The translations under genes and the position numbers were made by a program. This document shows, piece by piece, positions 15,860-24,056 of a DNA stretch of 64,000 bases (positions are counted from its first letter, which is position 1; every line of letters begins with the position of its first letter). The stretch is from Lachnospiraceae bacterium M18-1. GTDB lineage: Bacteria; Bacillota; Clostridia; Lachnospirales; Lachnospiraceae. The notes beneath the pieces are model-generated. The model did not search any database, was not told where the DNA came from, and saw only the letters and a program-made list of their open reading frames with translations. The stretch is taken from NCBI GenBank assembly GCA_000403295.2, contig KE159609.1, positions 1-64,000 on the forward strand, in the 5' to 3' direction.

Positions 15860-15889
15860 TTGAAAACGTATGGGTTTATATAGTATACT
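15860..15889 (+). promoter_or_regulatory. Promoter of the GntR-type regulator
   Basis: TTGAAA (15860-15865), 18-bp spacer, TATACT (15884-15889), about 54 bp before the ATG at 15943. Confidence 0.65.
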
Positions 15890-15942
15890 TACTGTATTAT
15901 TATTCACGGTCATTTCACAAGGCCTGACGGCAGGAGCAAAAT

Positions 15943-16656
15943 ATGTACAATTTTGATAAAATGGCAAAAAAGCCTCTCGGGGCCAGGATCGAGGATGAAC
16001 TGATGCATTATATCCTTCAGGAGCCTGTGGAACCCGGGCAGAAGATTCCAAATGAATTTGAACTGGCGGAAAAGTTCGGCGTCGGGCGGAGCACCATCCG
16101 GGAAGCTGTAAAGGGACTGGTCTCCCGGGGAATTCTGGAAGTCCGCAGAGGGTCGGGGACCTACGTGATCAACACCAGCTCCGTGGATGAGGATCCGCTG
16201 GGGCTCGGAAAGATAGAGGATAAATTTAAGCTGGCGCTGGACCTGTTTGATGTGCGCCTGATGATCGAGCCGGAGATCGCCGCCCTGGCCTGCAGAAACG
16301 CAGCCGAAGAAGATCTGAAAAAGCTGAAGCGCTTATGTGATGAGACGGAGCGCCTGTATGTGGGCGGCAGCAACCATATTAATAAGGATATCGAGTTTCA
16401 CACCTGTATCGCGCACTGCAGCAGGAATCAGGTGGTAGAAACCCTTGTTCCGGTCATCAATACGGCGGTCTTTACCTTTGCGAACCTTACCCACCGTATG
16501 CTGAAGGACGAGACATTGGAAACCCACCGGGCTATCACCAATGCGATTTTGAAACGGGATTCCGTGGGGGCCAGATGCGCAATGATGATGCATCTGACAT
16601 ATAATCGTCAGACGATCCTGCAGATCATGGAAGAGCGCTGCCGGGAGGAACACTGA
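15943..16656 (+). CDS. GntR/FadR-family regulator with FCD domain
   Basis: 237 residues. Winged helix-turn-helix (about 10-75) includes FELAEKFGVGRSTIREAVKG and VRRGSGTYV. The FCD effector domain (about 95-225) has DVRLMIEPEIA, DIEFHTCIA and ETHRAI, whose His/Asp residues normally hold a metal. FCD regulators typically sense sugar acids. Its place just ahead of the permease/dehydratase/kinase genes makes it the likely regulator of that operon. ATG 15943 follows GGCAGGAG. Confidence 0.92.
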   Translation: MYNFDKMAKKPLGARIEDELMHYILQEPVEPGQKIPNEFELAEKFGVGRSTIREAVKGLVSRGILEVRRGSGTYVINTSSVDEDPLGLGKIEDKFKLALDLFDVRLMIEPEIAALACRNAAEEDLKKLKRLCDETERLYVGGSNHINKDIEFHTCIAHCSRNQVVETLVPVINTAVFTFANLTHRMLKDETLETHRAITNAILKRDSVGARCAMMMHLTYNRQTILQIMEERCREEH

Positions 16657-16697
16657 ATCGGCCTCTATGTGGGCGGCGTCAGCATAAAGTGCGGGAA

Positions 16698-16898
16698 ACG
16701 TCAGATGAATACAAGTTTGTTCAGACGTCTAAAAAAACGGGATAGGTATAATGCACAAAAAAGATGGAGTCCGACATACAGAAACCATCCTTTTTTTGTA
16801 TGATTAATAGAAATAGAAAGAAATACATCAGATGTATTGAAGGAAAAAACACGAAATGATATGATGTATCTACGATAACATAAGACGTCAGATGTTAT
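16698..16898. promoter_or_regulatory. Control region of the aldonate operon with iterated operator-like sites
   Basis: The 364-bp gap 16657-17020 contains ACGTCAGATG twice (16698-16707, 16885-16894) and a variant ACATCAGATG (16825-16834). Two of the copies sit in palindromes: AATACATC-A-GATGTATT (16822-16838) and ATAACAT...ATGTTAT (16875-16898). AGACGTCT (16723-16730) lies upstream of a TATAAT box (16747-16752) at about -35. A weak hairpin ending in seven T residues (16757-16797) could terminate the regulator transcript. These are plausible sites for the GntR-type protein. Confidence 0.5.
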
Positions 16899-17020
16899 GC
16901 GAAATGTAAATAGAAAATGAATCAGAAAAGGCAGGCTTCGGATCCGCCTGCCCGTTATGGGCGCATTTGCCCCGTATCAAATTAGGAAAAGAATATAGGA
17001 GAATTGAGGAGGTACACATT

Positions 17021-18379
17021 ATGGCTGGTGAGGCAATGGAATTAAATCCAACCAGATTAGTGCTGGCTGCAATTGTAGGGCTGGTGGTATTACTTGTATT
17101 GATCATCAAATTTAAGGTACAGGCGATGGTTTCCATTTTGGTGGGAGCGATCGTAATCGGTCTCGGGGCGGGCATGCCCTTTGAAAATATCGTAACAGCC
17201 GTGAACGATGGCATCGGAAACACATTAAAAGGAATCGCATTGCTGGTAGGACTGGGCTCCATGTTCGGCGCCATCCTGGAGGCATCGGGAGGGGCGCAGA
17301 CGCTGGCTGTCAGTATGGTAAAATGGTTCGGCGACAAGAAGGCGGCCTGGGCGCTGGGCATCACGGGCCTGGTCATTGCGATGCCGGTATTCTTTGACGC
17401 AGGGCTGATCATCCTGATCCCGCTTGCATTTTCACTTGCAAAGAGGACAAACCGGTCTTCCCTGTTTTATGCGATCCCGCTTCTGGCCGGACTTGCGGTA
17501 GGACATGCATTTATCCCGCCTACACCGGGCCCGGTGCTGGTAGCGACTATGCTGGAGGTAGAACTGGGCTGGGTGATCCTGGTCGGCATCTTCTGCGGAA
17601 TCTGCTCCATGATCGTGGCAGGTCCGGTATGGGGATCCATCTGCGGAAACAAATACATGGTTTCGGTTCCGGAGCACGTGGCAAATCAGGAAGACTTTGA
17701 TGAATCCAAGCTTCCCAACTTCTGGACCATTGTCGGCATCATCCTGATTCCGCTCGTATTGATCATCCTGGATTCCATGGCAGGGGTGATTCCGGCGCTC
17801 AGCGGGCTGGCTCCAATCTTCGGATTTCTGGGAGAGCCGTTTGTGGCGCTGCTCATCGCGACCATCGCGGCTATGCTGATATTGGGACTGAAACATGGTT
17901 ATAATATGGAACAGCTGGAAAAGATCATGACAAAATCACTGGAACCGACCGGACTGATCCTTCTGGTAACCGCATGCGGCGGCGTTCTCCGGTACATGCT
18001 CCAGTATTCAGGCCTGGGCGACCTGATCGGGAATGCAGTATCCTCCGCAAACCTTCCTATCGTAGTGGTTGCATTTATCGTAGCCGCTCTGGTCCGAATC
18101 TGTGTCGGCTCCGCCACCGTTGCAATGACGATGGCAGCAGGTATCATCGCTGCAATGCCGGGAATCGCGGACCTGTCTCCCCTGTATCTGGCCTGCACGA
18201 CGGCGGCAGTGGCAGGAGGGGCGACCGTATGCTCGCACTTTAACGACTCTGGCTTCTGGCTGGTGAAGTCCCTGGTAGGAATGGATGAAAAGACCACCCT
18301 GAAGACCTGGACGATCATGGAAACACTGGTGGGAGGAACGGGATTTGTTGTGGCACTGATCATATCTTTCTTTGCATAA
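17021..18379 (+). CDS. GntP-family gluconate/sugar-acid permease
   Basis: 452 residues with about twelve hydrophobic segments. GntP-type signatures include GHAFIPPTPGPVLVA and CSHFNDSGFWLVK near the C-terminus. It would import an aldonate such as gluconate by proton symport. The frame is open back to 16967, but ATG 17021 has GAGGAGG eight bases upstream. The dehydratase starts 28 nt after the stop, so they are co-transcribed. Confidence 0.93.
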   Translation: MAGEAMELNPTRLVLAAIVGLVVLLVLIIKFKVQAMVSILVGAIVIGLGAGMPFENIVTAVNDGIGNTLKGIALLVGLGSMFGAILEASGGAQTLAVSMVKWFGDKKAAWALGITGLVIAMPVFFDAGLIILIPLAFSLAKRTNRSSLFYAIPLLAGLAVGHAFIPPTPGPVLVATMLEVELGWVILVGIFCGICSMIVAGPVWGSICGNKYMVSVPEHVANQEDFDESKLPNFWTIVGIILIPLVLIILDSMAGVIPALSGLAPIFGFLGEPFVALLIATIAAMLILGLKHGYNMEQLEKIMTKSLEPTGLILLVTACGGVLRYMLQYSGLGDLIGNAVSSANLPIVVVAFIVAALVRICVGSATVAMTMAAGIIAAMPGIADLSPLYLACTTAAVAGGATVCSHFNDSGFWLVKSLVGMDEKTTLKTWTIMETLVGGTGFVVALIISFFA

Positions 18380-18407
18380 GACGTTCAAATAAAAGGAGGA
18401 AAAAATC

Positions 18408-20153
18408 ATGGAACTGAGAAGTCAGGAAATGCGCAAGAATGCCCCGGAACTGGATCCCCTGCGGATCGGGACCGGATGGAAGCCGGAGGATCTGTCGAAG
18501 CCGCAGGTGATGATCGAGAGCACCTTCGGGGACAGCCACCCGGGCAGCGGACATCTGGATATCCTGGTGGAAGAGGTGCGCAAAGGAATCGAAGAGGCCG
18601 AAGGACACGGCGCACGTTATTACTGTACAGACATCTGCGACGGAGAAAGCCAGGGGACCGACGGCATTAACTACAGTCTTGCAAGCCGGGAAATGATCGC
18701 CAACATGATCGAGATCCACGCCAATGCGACCCCATTCGACGCAGGCGTCTATCTGGCAAGCTGTGATAAAGGTCTGCCCGGAAACCTGATGGGGCTTGCA
18801 AGAGTGGATGTTCCTGCTGTGGTAGTACCAGGAGGTACGATGAACGCGGGTCCGGAGATGCTCACACTGGAGCAGCTCGGCATGTACAGCGCAAAATACC
18901 AGCGGGGCGAGATTGACGAGGAAAAGCTGAACTGGGCGAAATGCAATGCCTGCCCAAGCTGCGGCGCCTGCTCCTTTATCGGTACGGCTTCTACGATGCA
19001 GATCATGGCGGAGGCCCTTGGGCTGGCACTTCCCGGAAGCGCGCTGATGCCCGCCACCAGCCCTGACCTGCTGACATTTGCCAGGGAAGCGGGTGCGCAG
19101 GCGGTAAAGCTTGCAACCATGCCGGGGATGCGTCCCAGCGATATCGTGACCATGGACAGCTTTGAAAACGCGATCCTGGTGCATGCGGCGGTTTCCGGAA
19201 GTACAAACTGCCTGCTGCACATTCCGGCGATCGCGCATGAATTTGGCATTGAGATCACCGGGGATACCTTTGACCGGCTGCACAGGAACGCCCGTTACCT
19301 TCTGGACGTCCGTCCGGCAGGGCGGTGGCCGGCAGAATGCTTCTACTATGCAGGAGGCGTACCGGCGATCATGGAGGAGATCAAAAGCCATCTCCATCTG
19401 GATGTCATGACTGTGACCGGAAAGACGCTGGGAGAAAATCTGGAAGAGCTGAAGAAAAACGGTTTCTATGAGAGATGTGAAAAGTGGCTTCAGGAGTTCA
19501 ACGTCCGCTATCATGTTTCCCTGAAAAAGGAGGATATCATCCGGCCTTACGGAGAGGCTATCGGAACGGACGGAAGCATTGCCATCCTGAGAGGGAATCT
19601 GGCTCCTGAGGGCGCGGTCATCAAGCATACCGCATGTCCGAAGGAAATGTTCAAGGCAGTCCTGAGGGCAAGGCCGTTTGACAGCGAAGAGGAATGTCTG
19701 GACGCGGTGCTGAAGCACAAAGTTGAAAAAGGGGACGCCGTATTTATCCGGTATGAAGGTCCGAAAGGCAGCGGAATGCCGGAAATGTTCTACACCTCCG
19801 AAGCCATCAGCAGCGACAAAGAGCTTGGAAAAAGCATTGCGCTGATCACCGACGGGCGATTTTCCGGAGCATCCACAGGCCCGGTGATCGGCCACTGCAG
19901 TCCGGAGGCGGTGGACGGCGGTCCTATCGCCCTGGTGGAGGAAGGCGACCTGATCGAGATCGATGTGGAAGAGCGGAAGCTCAACATCATCGGAATCGCG
20001 GGAGAGCGCAGGACCATGGAGGAAGTGGCGGTTGTACTGGAAGAACGCCGCAAAAACTGGAAACCTCGTGAACCAAAGTACAAAAAAGGAGTGCTCCGCC
20101 TGTTCAGCGAACATGCGGCAAGCCCGATGAAAGGGGCTTATCTGGAGTATTAA
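18408..20153 (+). CDS. IlvD/Edd-family dehydratase, probably sugar-acid dehydratase
   Basis: 581 residues. Fe-S ligand motifs are ASCDKGLPG (about 119-127) and CNACPSCGACSFIGTASTM (about 185-203); GRFSGASTGPVIGHCSPEA near the C-terminus is also typical. The family includes dihydroxy-acid dehydratase, phosphogluconate dehydratase and aldonate dehydratases. The setting between a gluconate-type permease and a ketodeoxygluconate-type kinase points to aldonate to 2-keto-3-deoxyaldonate conversion rather than branched-chain amino acid synthesis. ATG 18408 follows AAAGGAGG. Confidence 0.88.
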   Translation: MELRSQEMRKNAPELDPLRIGTGWKPEDLSKPQVMIESTFGDSHPGSGHLDILVEEVRKGIEEAEGHGARYYCTDICDGESQGTDGINYSLASREMIANMIEIHANATPFDAGVYLASCDKGLPGNLMGLARVDVPAVVVPGGTMNAGPEMLTLEQLGMYSAKYQRGEIDEEKLNWAKCNACPSCGACSFIGTASTMQIMAEALGLALPGSALMPATSPDLLTFAREAGAQAVKLATMPGMRPSDIVTMDSFENAILVHAAVSGSTNCLLHIPAIAHEFGIEITGDTFDRLHRNARYLLDVRPAGRWPAECFYYAGGVPAIMEEIKSHLHLDVMTVTGKTLGENLEELKKNGFYERCEKWLQEFNVRYHVSLKKEDIIRPYGEAIGTDGSIAILRGNLAPEGAVIKHTACPKEMFKAVLRARPFDSEEECLDAVLKHKVEKGDAVFIRYEGPKGSGMPEMFYTSEAISSDKELGKSIALITDGRFSGASTGPVIGHCSPEAVDGGPIALVEEGDLIEIDVEERKLNIIGIAGERRTMEEVAVVLEERRKNWKPREPKYKKGVLRLFSEHAASPMKGAYLEY

Positions 20154-20177
20154 GTATCTGCTGAGAACAGCAGCGTT

Positions 20178-20226
20178 CAGAAAAAACAGGCTGTGCAGAT
20201 TTATCTGCAAGAGACTGTTTTTTCTG
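20178..20226 (+). terminator. Hairpin between dehydratase and kinase genes
   Basis: CAGAAAAAACAG (20178-20189) pairs perfectly with CTGTTTTTTCTG (20215-20226), with an inner GCAGAT/ATCTGC stem. The T-rich 3' arm could give partial termination between operon genes. Confidence 0.6.
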
Positions 20227-20233
20227 ATTGTTA

Positions 20234-20250
20234 TTGGACGGGACGTCCAA
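20234..20250. promoter_or_regulatory. Operator-like palindrome upstream of the kinase gene
   Basis: TTGGACG-GGA-CGTCCAA, perfect 7-bp arms, 50 bp before the kinase ATG. The GACGTC-like core recalls AGACGTCT in the upstream control region, so a common regulator is possible. Confidence 0.4.
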
Positions 20251-20299
20251 AACCGGAGACAGAAGCTGCTGTTGCTGTATTTTAGGAGGGAGATTTTTT

Positions 20300-21388
20300 A
20301 TGGAACATAACAACCCATTATTGGCAGAAAATCAGAACGGACACAGATTTATTACGATCGGGGAGATCATGCTGCGCCTGACGCCGCCGAACTACGAAAA
20401 GGTCCGGATGGCATCCGCCTTTGAGGCCAGCTATGGCGGAAGTGAAGCGAACATCGCCCTGGCGCTTGCGAACCTGGGGATTGACAGCACATTTTTTACG
20501 GTCGTACCGAATAACAGCCTGGGAAAAAGCGCGGTCCGGATGCTGCGGAGCAACGATGTGCACTGTACGCCTGTGATCTTAAGCACACCGGAGCAGACGC
20601 CCACGCACCGTCTGGGAACCTACTATCTGGAGACGGGGTTTGGGATCCGTGCCAGCAAGGTGACCTATGACCGCAAGCACAGTGCCATCACGGAATATGA
20701 CTTTGATTCCTATGATTTTGACGCGCTTCTGGAAGGCTTTACATGGCTGCATCTAAGCGGCGTGACCCCTGCCCTGGGAGAAAACTGCAGAAAAATGATC
20801 CTGCAGTGTCTGAAAGCGGCAAGGGAAAAGGAGATGATCATCAGCTTTGACGGAAATTTCCGAAGTACACTGTGGACATGGGAGGAAGCGAGGGACTTCT
20901 GTACAGAATGCCTGCCGTATATTGACGTTTTGTTTGGAATTGAACCCTATCACCTCTGGCGGGATGAGGCGGACCACAGCAAAGGAGACTGGAAGGACGG
21001 CGTGCCGCTCCAGCCAGGCTATGAGCAGCAGGACGAGGTGTTCCGGGCATTTATCCGGAGGTTCCCCAACCTGAAATGTATCGCAAGGCATGTCCGTTAT
21101 GCTCACAGCGGCAGCGAAAACAGCCTGAAAGCATACATGTGGTATGAAGGGCACACATTCGAGAGCAAGCAGTTTACGTTCAACATCCTGGACCGGGTAG
21201 GCGGCGGGGACGCGTTTGCCAGCGGCCTGATCTATGCCATGATGAACGAATACAGGCCGATGGACATGGTAAATTTTGCAGTCGCAAGCAGCGCGCTGAA
21301 GCATACGATCCGGGGAGATGCTAACATCACGGACGATGCGGCCGCGATCCAGAATCTTATGAACATGAATTTTGATATCAAGCGTTAG
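20300..21388 (+). CDS. PfkB-family sugar kinase, probably 2-keto-3-deoxygluconate kinase
   Basis: 362 residues. Signature 1 is GGSEANIALALANLG (about 44-58); signature 2 is DRVGGGDAFASG near residue 300, carrying the catalytic Asp. It would phosphorylate the dehydratase product to a KDPG-type sugar. No KDPG aldolase gene is in the window, so the pathway must be finished elsewhere. The frame opens at 20228, but ATG 20300 follows TTAGGAGGGAG. The last four bases overlap the convergent membrane gene. Confidence 0.88.
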   Translation: MEHNNPLLAENQNGHRFITIGEIMLRLTPPNYEKVRMASAFEASYGGSEANIALALANLGIDSTFFTVVPNNSLGKSAVRMLRSNDVHCTPVILSTPEQTPTHRLGTYYLETGFGIRASKVTYDRKHSAITEYDFDSYDFDALLEGFTWLHLSGVTPALGENCRKMILQCLKAAREKEMIISFDGNFRSTLWTWEEARDFCTECLPYIDVLFGIEPYHLWRDEADHSKGDWKDGVPLQPGYEQQDEVFRAFIRRFPNLKCIARHVRYAHSGSENSLKAYMWYEGHTFESKQFTFNILDRVGGGDAFASGLIYAMMNEYRPMDMVNFAVASSALKHTIRGDANITDDAAAIQNLMNMNFDIKR

Positions 21389-21795
21389 ACAGAGTGCAGT
21401 TGACGTCCTCTTTTCTTTTCGAATATTACTGCAGCAATAGATATGATGAAAAATAATCCGGTATAATTGATAAAAATATCCCGGTATGCGGAGGTCGCCA
21501 ATGGCTCTCTGAAACCAGTCAGGCACACATAAAAGAAACAAAGCATCATTGTCGGAACATAAGTTACGAGCATTCTGACCAAAGTGTTCCTGACTGGTAT
21601 TTTTACGGCCATCTCATAAGCCATCACACCGATGAGTACAATTAACGCGCGGTCGATCTCGTGCCAGTTGCCGCTGGGATCATAATATGTTCCGGCAGCC
21701 AGATAAGCAATACTGTTTACTATAGTAACGATTGTATAAATAACACAATATAAAAATGTTGAATCTTTTAACCAGCTTTTCCATACTCTTTTCAT
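21385..21795 (-). CDS. Small four-helix membrane protein
   Basis: 136 residues with four hydrophobic segments (about 15-35, 50-68, 75-95, 108-125). Basic ends KRVWKSW and EKKRGRQ suggest both termini are inside. It resembles a small uncharacterised Clostridia family (I recall DUF6608-like, unchecked). ATG 21795 has GAAGTGAGG upstream. It converges on the kinase gene with a 4-bp overlap. Function unknown. Confidence 0.6.
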   Translation of the reverse strand: MKRVWKSWLKDSTFLYCVIYTIVTIVNSIAYLAAGTYYDPSGNWHEIDRALIVLIGVMAYEMAVKIPVRNTLVRMLVTYVPTMMLCFFYVCLTGFREPLATSAYRDIFINYTGLFFIISIAAVIFEKKRGRQLHSV

Positions 21796-21903
21796 GACTT
21801 TTCCTCACTTCTTGTTTTTAAAATCCATTTATGAACCGCTTTTTTCAAATCCTTTTCCAACACGTTCATAACACTTTGTTCACTGCGTTTTATTGTCTGT
21901 ATA

Positions 21904-22529
21904 ATGGGGTTAAAACCCTCGCCTTAAGGCGAAACCTTTAGGTCAACCCCATACCCTCAAGTTTAGAAAAAGTAAAAATAGAGATACTAAACATGAGGTG
22001 AAGAATATGGAGAATTATAGAAAATCGTCACATTGCACGTATGATATTAAATATCACTTGGTATGGATCACGAAATATAGAAAGCCAGTGATCATAGGAA
22101 AGATAGCCGTTCGGACAAGAGAATTGATCCGAATCGTGTGCCAAAGAAATGACGTAGAAATCCTGGCAGGACATGTGGGAACCGATCACATCCATATGTT
22201 AGTGTCAGTACCACCGCATTTGTCAGCAAGCAAATTGGTACAGTATATCAAGGGAGCAACATCCAGAAAGTTGCAAATGGAATATAAAGAATTGAACAAG
22301 CAATTTTGGGGACAACATTTGTGGGCAAGGGGATATTTTGTAGCAAGTAGTGGAAATGTGACAGATGAAATTATCAAAGAGTATATCCAAAATCAAGATT
22401 TACAAGAGAAAACAAAAACGGACAACTTTGAGATAAGTTAAGTAGAAAAGGAAATAAGTGAAGAGACGACAACTTTAGGCTGCTTCAGCAGCAAACCGAA
22501 CCTACCGACTTTAGTCGGTAGTGGTTCAG
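21904..22529 (+). mobile_element. IS200/IS605-group element carrying only tnpA
   Basis: The left end shows a nested fold with GGGGTT/AACCCC (outer) and TCGCCTTAAGGCGA (inner) at about 21905-21950. The right end has GCTGCTTCAGCAGC and CTACCGACTTTAGTCGGTAG hairpins at about 22478-22518. Subterminal hairpins rather than terminal inverted repeats are the hallmark of this group. No tnpB is present. Exact ends are approximate. It sits in the 3' end of the convergent tetR-like gene. Confidence 0.8.
22007..22441 (+). CDS. tnpA: IS200-type Y1 HUH transposase TnpA
   Basis: 144 residues, full length for the family. HUH motif H61-I-H63 in TDHIHMLVSVPP; catalytic tyrosine is Y126 in IIKEYIQNQ. It cuts and joins single-stranded DNA at the hairpin ends. 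A GTG at 21998 is in frame, but ATG 22007 is preceded by GAGGTGAAG. It appears intact, so the element may still be mobile. Confidence 0.93.
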   Translation: MENYRKSSHCTYDIKYHLVWITKYRKPVIIGKIAVRTRELIRIVCQRNDVEILAGHVGTDHIHMLVSVPPHLSASKLVQYIKGATSRKLQMEYKELNKQFWGQHLWARGYFVASSGNVTDEIIKEYIQNQDLQEKTKTDNFEIS

Positions 22530-23094
22530 TTCTTTTAATCTGGTGTAATAACGAAGTCATAACTTCTGCCAGCATTTTACGCATCTCTTCCGGGGTGAAC
22601 ACGCAGGTGTTGGATGCGCACAGCACTGCGATCCCATGCGTATAGATCCATAAATGCCGGTAGAGCTTTTCGGCCTCGCTCCCGGATACATCATAACTGT
22701 CCCGGACGGACTGCAGGATCTCCTGATAATTCTCATCTATAATGGGAAGAACATTTACAACGGATGGTTTTTGAGGCTGTTCTGTCATAAAGAGCAGCTG
22801 GAATAATTTCGGCTCCTGTATGGCAAAACGAATATACTGCATACCAACACCTTGAAACGAAGGCACTTCCTTCAGTCCTGCCCTGACATATTCCGCATAC
22901 AGGACCTTTGCTGCTTTCTTAGCCGCGGACTGCACCTCCTCCATATTTTCAAATACGGTAAATATGGGGCAGGCGGAACTGCCCAGCCTCTGGCCTAATG
23001 CCCTGGCTGTTAAATTTCCCATGCCTTTTTCACGGATCATATCTAATGCTTCCTGAGTGATCTGCTCTTTCGTATACTTAGCCTTTGGCGGCAC
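22438..23094 (-). CDS. TetR-family regulator whose C-terminus has been replaced by IS sequence
   Basis: 218 residues as read. N-terminal helix-turn-helix includes EQITQEALDMIREKGMGN and ARALGQRLGSS; the C-terminal ligand domain follows to MTSLLHQIKRTE. The last 28 or so residues come from the reverse complement of the IS200-like right end, so the native stop is lost. The start is GTG 23094, with AAGGAGG upstream on the minus strand; the longer ATG version at 23121 would overlap that site. The fused protein may still fold, since only the extreme C-terminus is affected. Confidence 0.8.
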   Translation of the reverse strand: MPPKAKYTKEQITQEALDMIREKGMGNLTARALGQRLGSSACPIFTVFENMEEVQSAAKKAAKVLYAEYVRAGLKEVPSFQGVGMQYIRFAIQEPKLFQLLFMTEQPQKPSVVNVLPIIDENYQEILQSVRDSYDVSGSEAEKLYRHLWIYTHGIAVLCASNTCVFTPEEMRKMLAEVMTSLLHQIKRTEPLPTKVGRFGLLLKQPKVVVSSLISFST

Positions 23095-23122
23095 GGTGAT
23101 CTCCTCCTTATCTAAAACCAAT

Positions 23123-23146
23123 GTTCTATAACTATTGTTCTATAAC
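23123..23146. promoter_or_regulatory. Paired operator-like repeats ahead of the tetR-like gene
   Basis: GTTCTATAAC occurs twice in direct orientation at 23123-23132 and 23137-23146, 29 bp before the GTG start. It is a probable autoregulatory site for the TetR-like protein. Confidence 0.5.
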
Positions 23147-23187
23147 GTTTGTTTTATTATATCGAAATCAATTTGTTTTGTCAATAG

Positions 23188-24056
23188 ATTAACGCCTGAC
23201 GAGGCGAAATTAAAAATGGCAGATCAGTTGGATTATAAGCCGAACGTGCTTGCCAGTTCTTTGAGTAAAAAGAAGAAATTACATATTGGAATCATCATGT
23301 CCTGCAAACCGGAAGAATTTTGTAATCATTTGATCCACGGACTGAAAGACGCAATGGAGGAAATCTCTTCCTATGGGGTGAACACAGAGTTTATTTTTAC
23401 GGATACACTGTCCTATAAAGACCAGATGAAAGCGATCAGCAAACTGGAAGTGGATAGATTTGACGCATTTCTTGTGAACGCCGGCTCCAGACTGGTAGGC
23501 GACTGGATCGACACGGTGGTAAAAGAAGGAAAAAGTGTGATTACATTTAACTCTGATGTAGAAGATTCCGGACGGCTGTGTTATGTCGGGGAAGACCCAT
23601 ACAGAGCAGGGCTCTTAGTCGGAAACATGGTCAATGAAATCCTGTCGGAAGTAAAAAAAGTTGCTTTATTTATGGGATTTAAAGACAACTATTCCCACAG
23701 GGAAAGGTGCAGAGGCGTAAAAGACGCTGTCGCTTCGGTTCATCCGAACGCAGAGTTTTTGGAAATAGAGTATCAGGATGAAGCTGATCTGGCAAGACAG
23801 AAGATGGAACAGGTATTGAAGGAAGAACCGGATATACAGGCGGTGTTTGCGGCAAGCGCGACGGGAGCATGGGGCATCGGCGTTTCAGGATCCTTATTGG
23901 CAGGGATATTACAGCATGAAGCTCTTGAGTGAGCATTTGCTTCTGAAACAGCCGATTACCAGAGACAAATATATTATAAGGACAAAATTGGTCCTGAAAA
24001 ATAATGTAAAAGACTATCTGCTGGACAGATATGAGTATGATGGATTTTTGCTATAG
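23188..24056 (+). pseudogene. LacI-family regulator remnant without DNA-binding domain
   Basis: The sequence begins within the end of the HTH/hinge (ADQLDYKPNVLASSLSKKKK) and continues through the periplasmic-binding-like domain. At about 23870 the frame breaks after VFAASATGAW; the rest (SAFQDPYWQGYYSMKLLSEH onward) lies in another frame, and the usual roughly 40 residues between are missing. The HTH is absent, and the upstream sequence is the tetR promoter region. It therefore carries a 5' truncation, an internal deletion and a frameshift, and cannot act as a repressor. Confidence 0.85.

Noticed and set aside
16747..16752. TATAAT as a firm promoter for the GntP operon
   Set aside because: No good -35 box, and a terminator-like hairpin follows within a few bases; kept only as part of the control region description.
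18360..20210. 616-codon minus-strand open frame opposite the dehydratase gene
   Set aside because: The plus strand carries intact IlvD/Edd cysteine motifs over the whole region; the minus-strand product has no recognisable features and no ribosome binding site.
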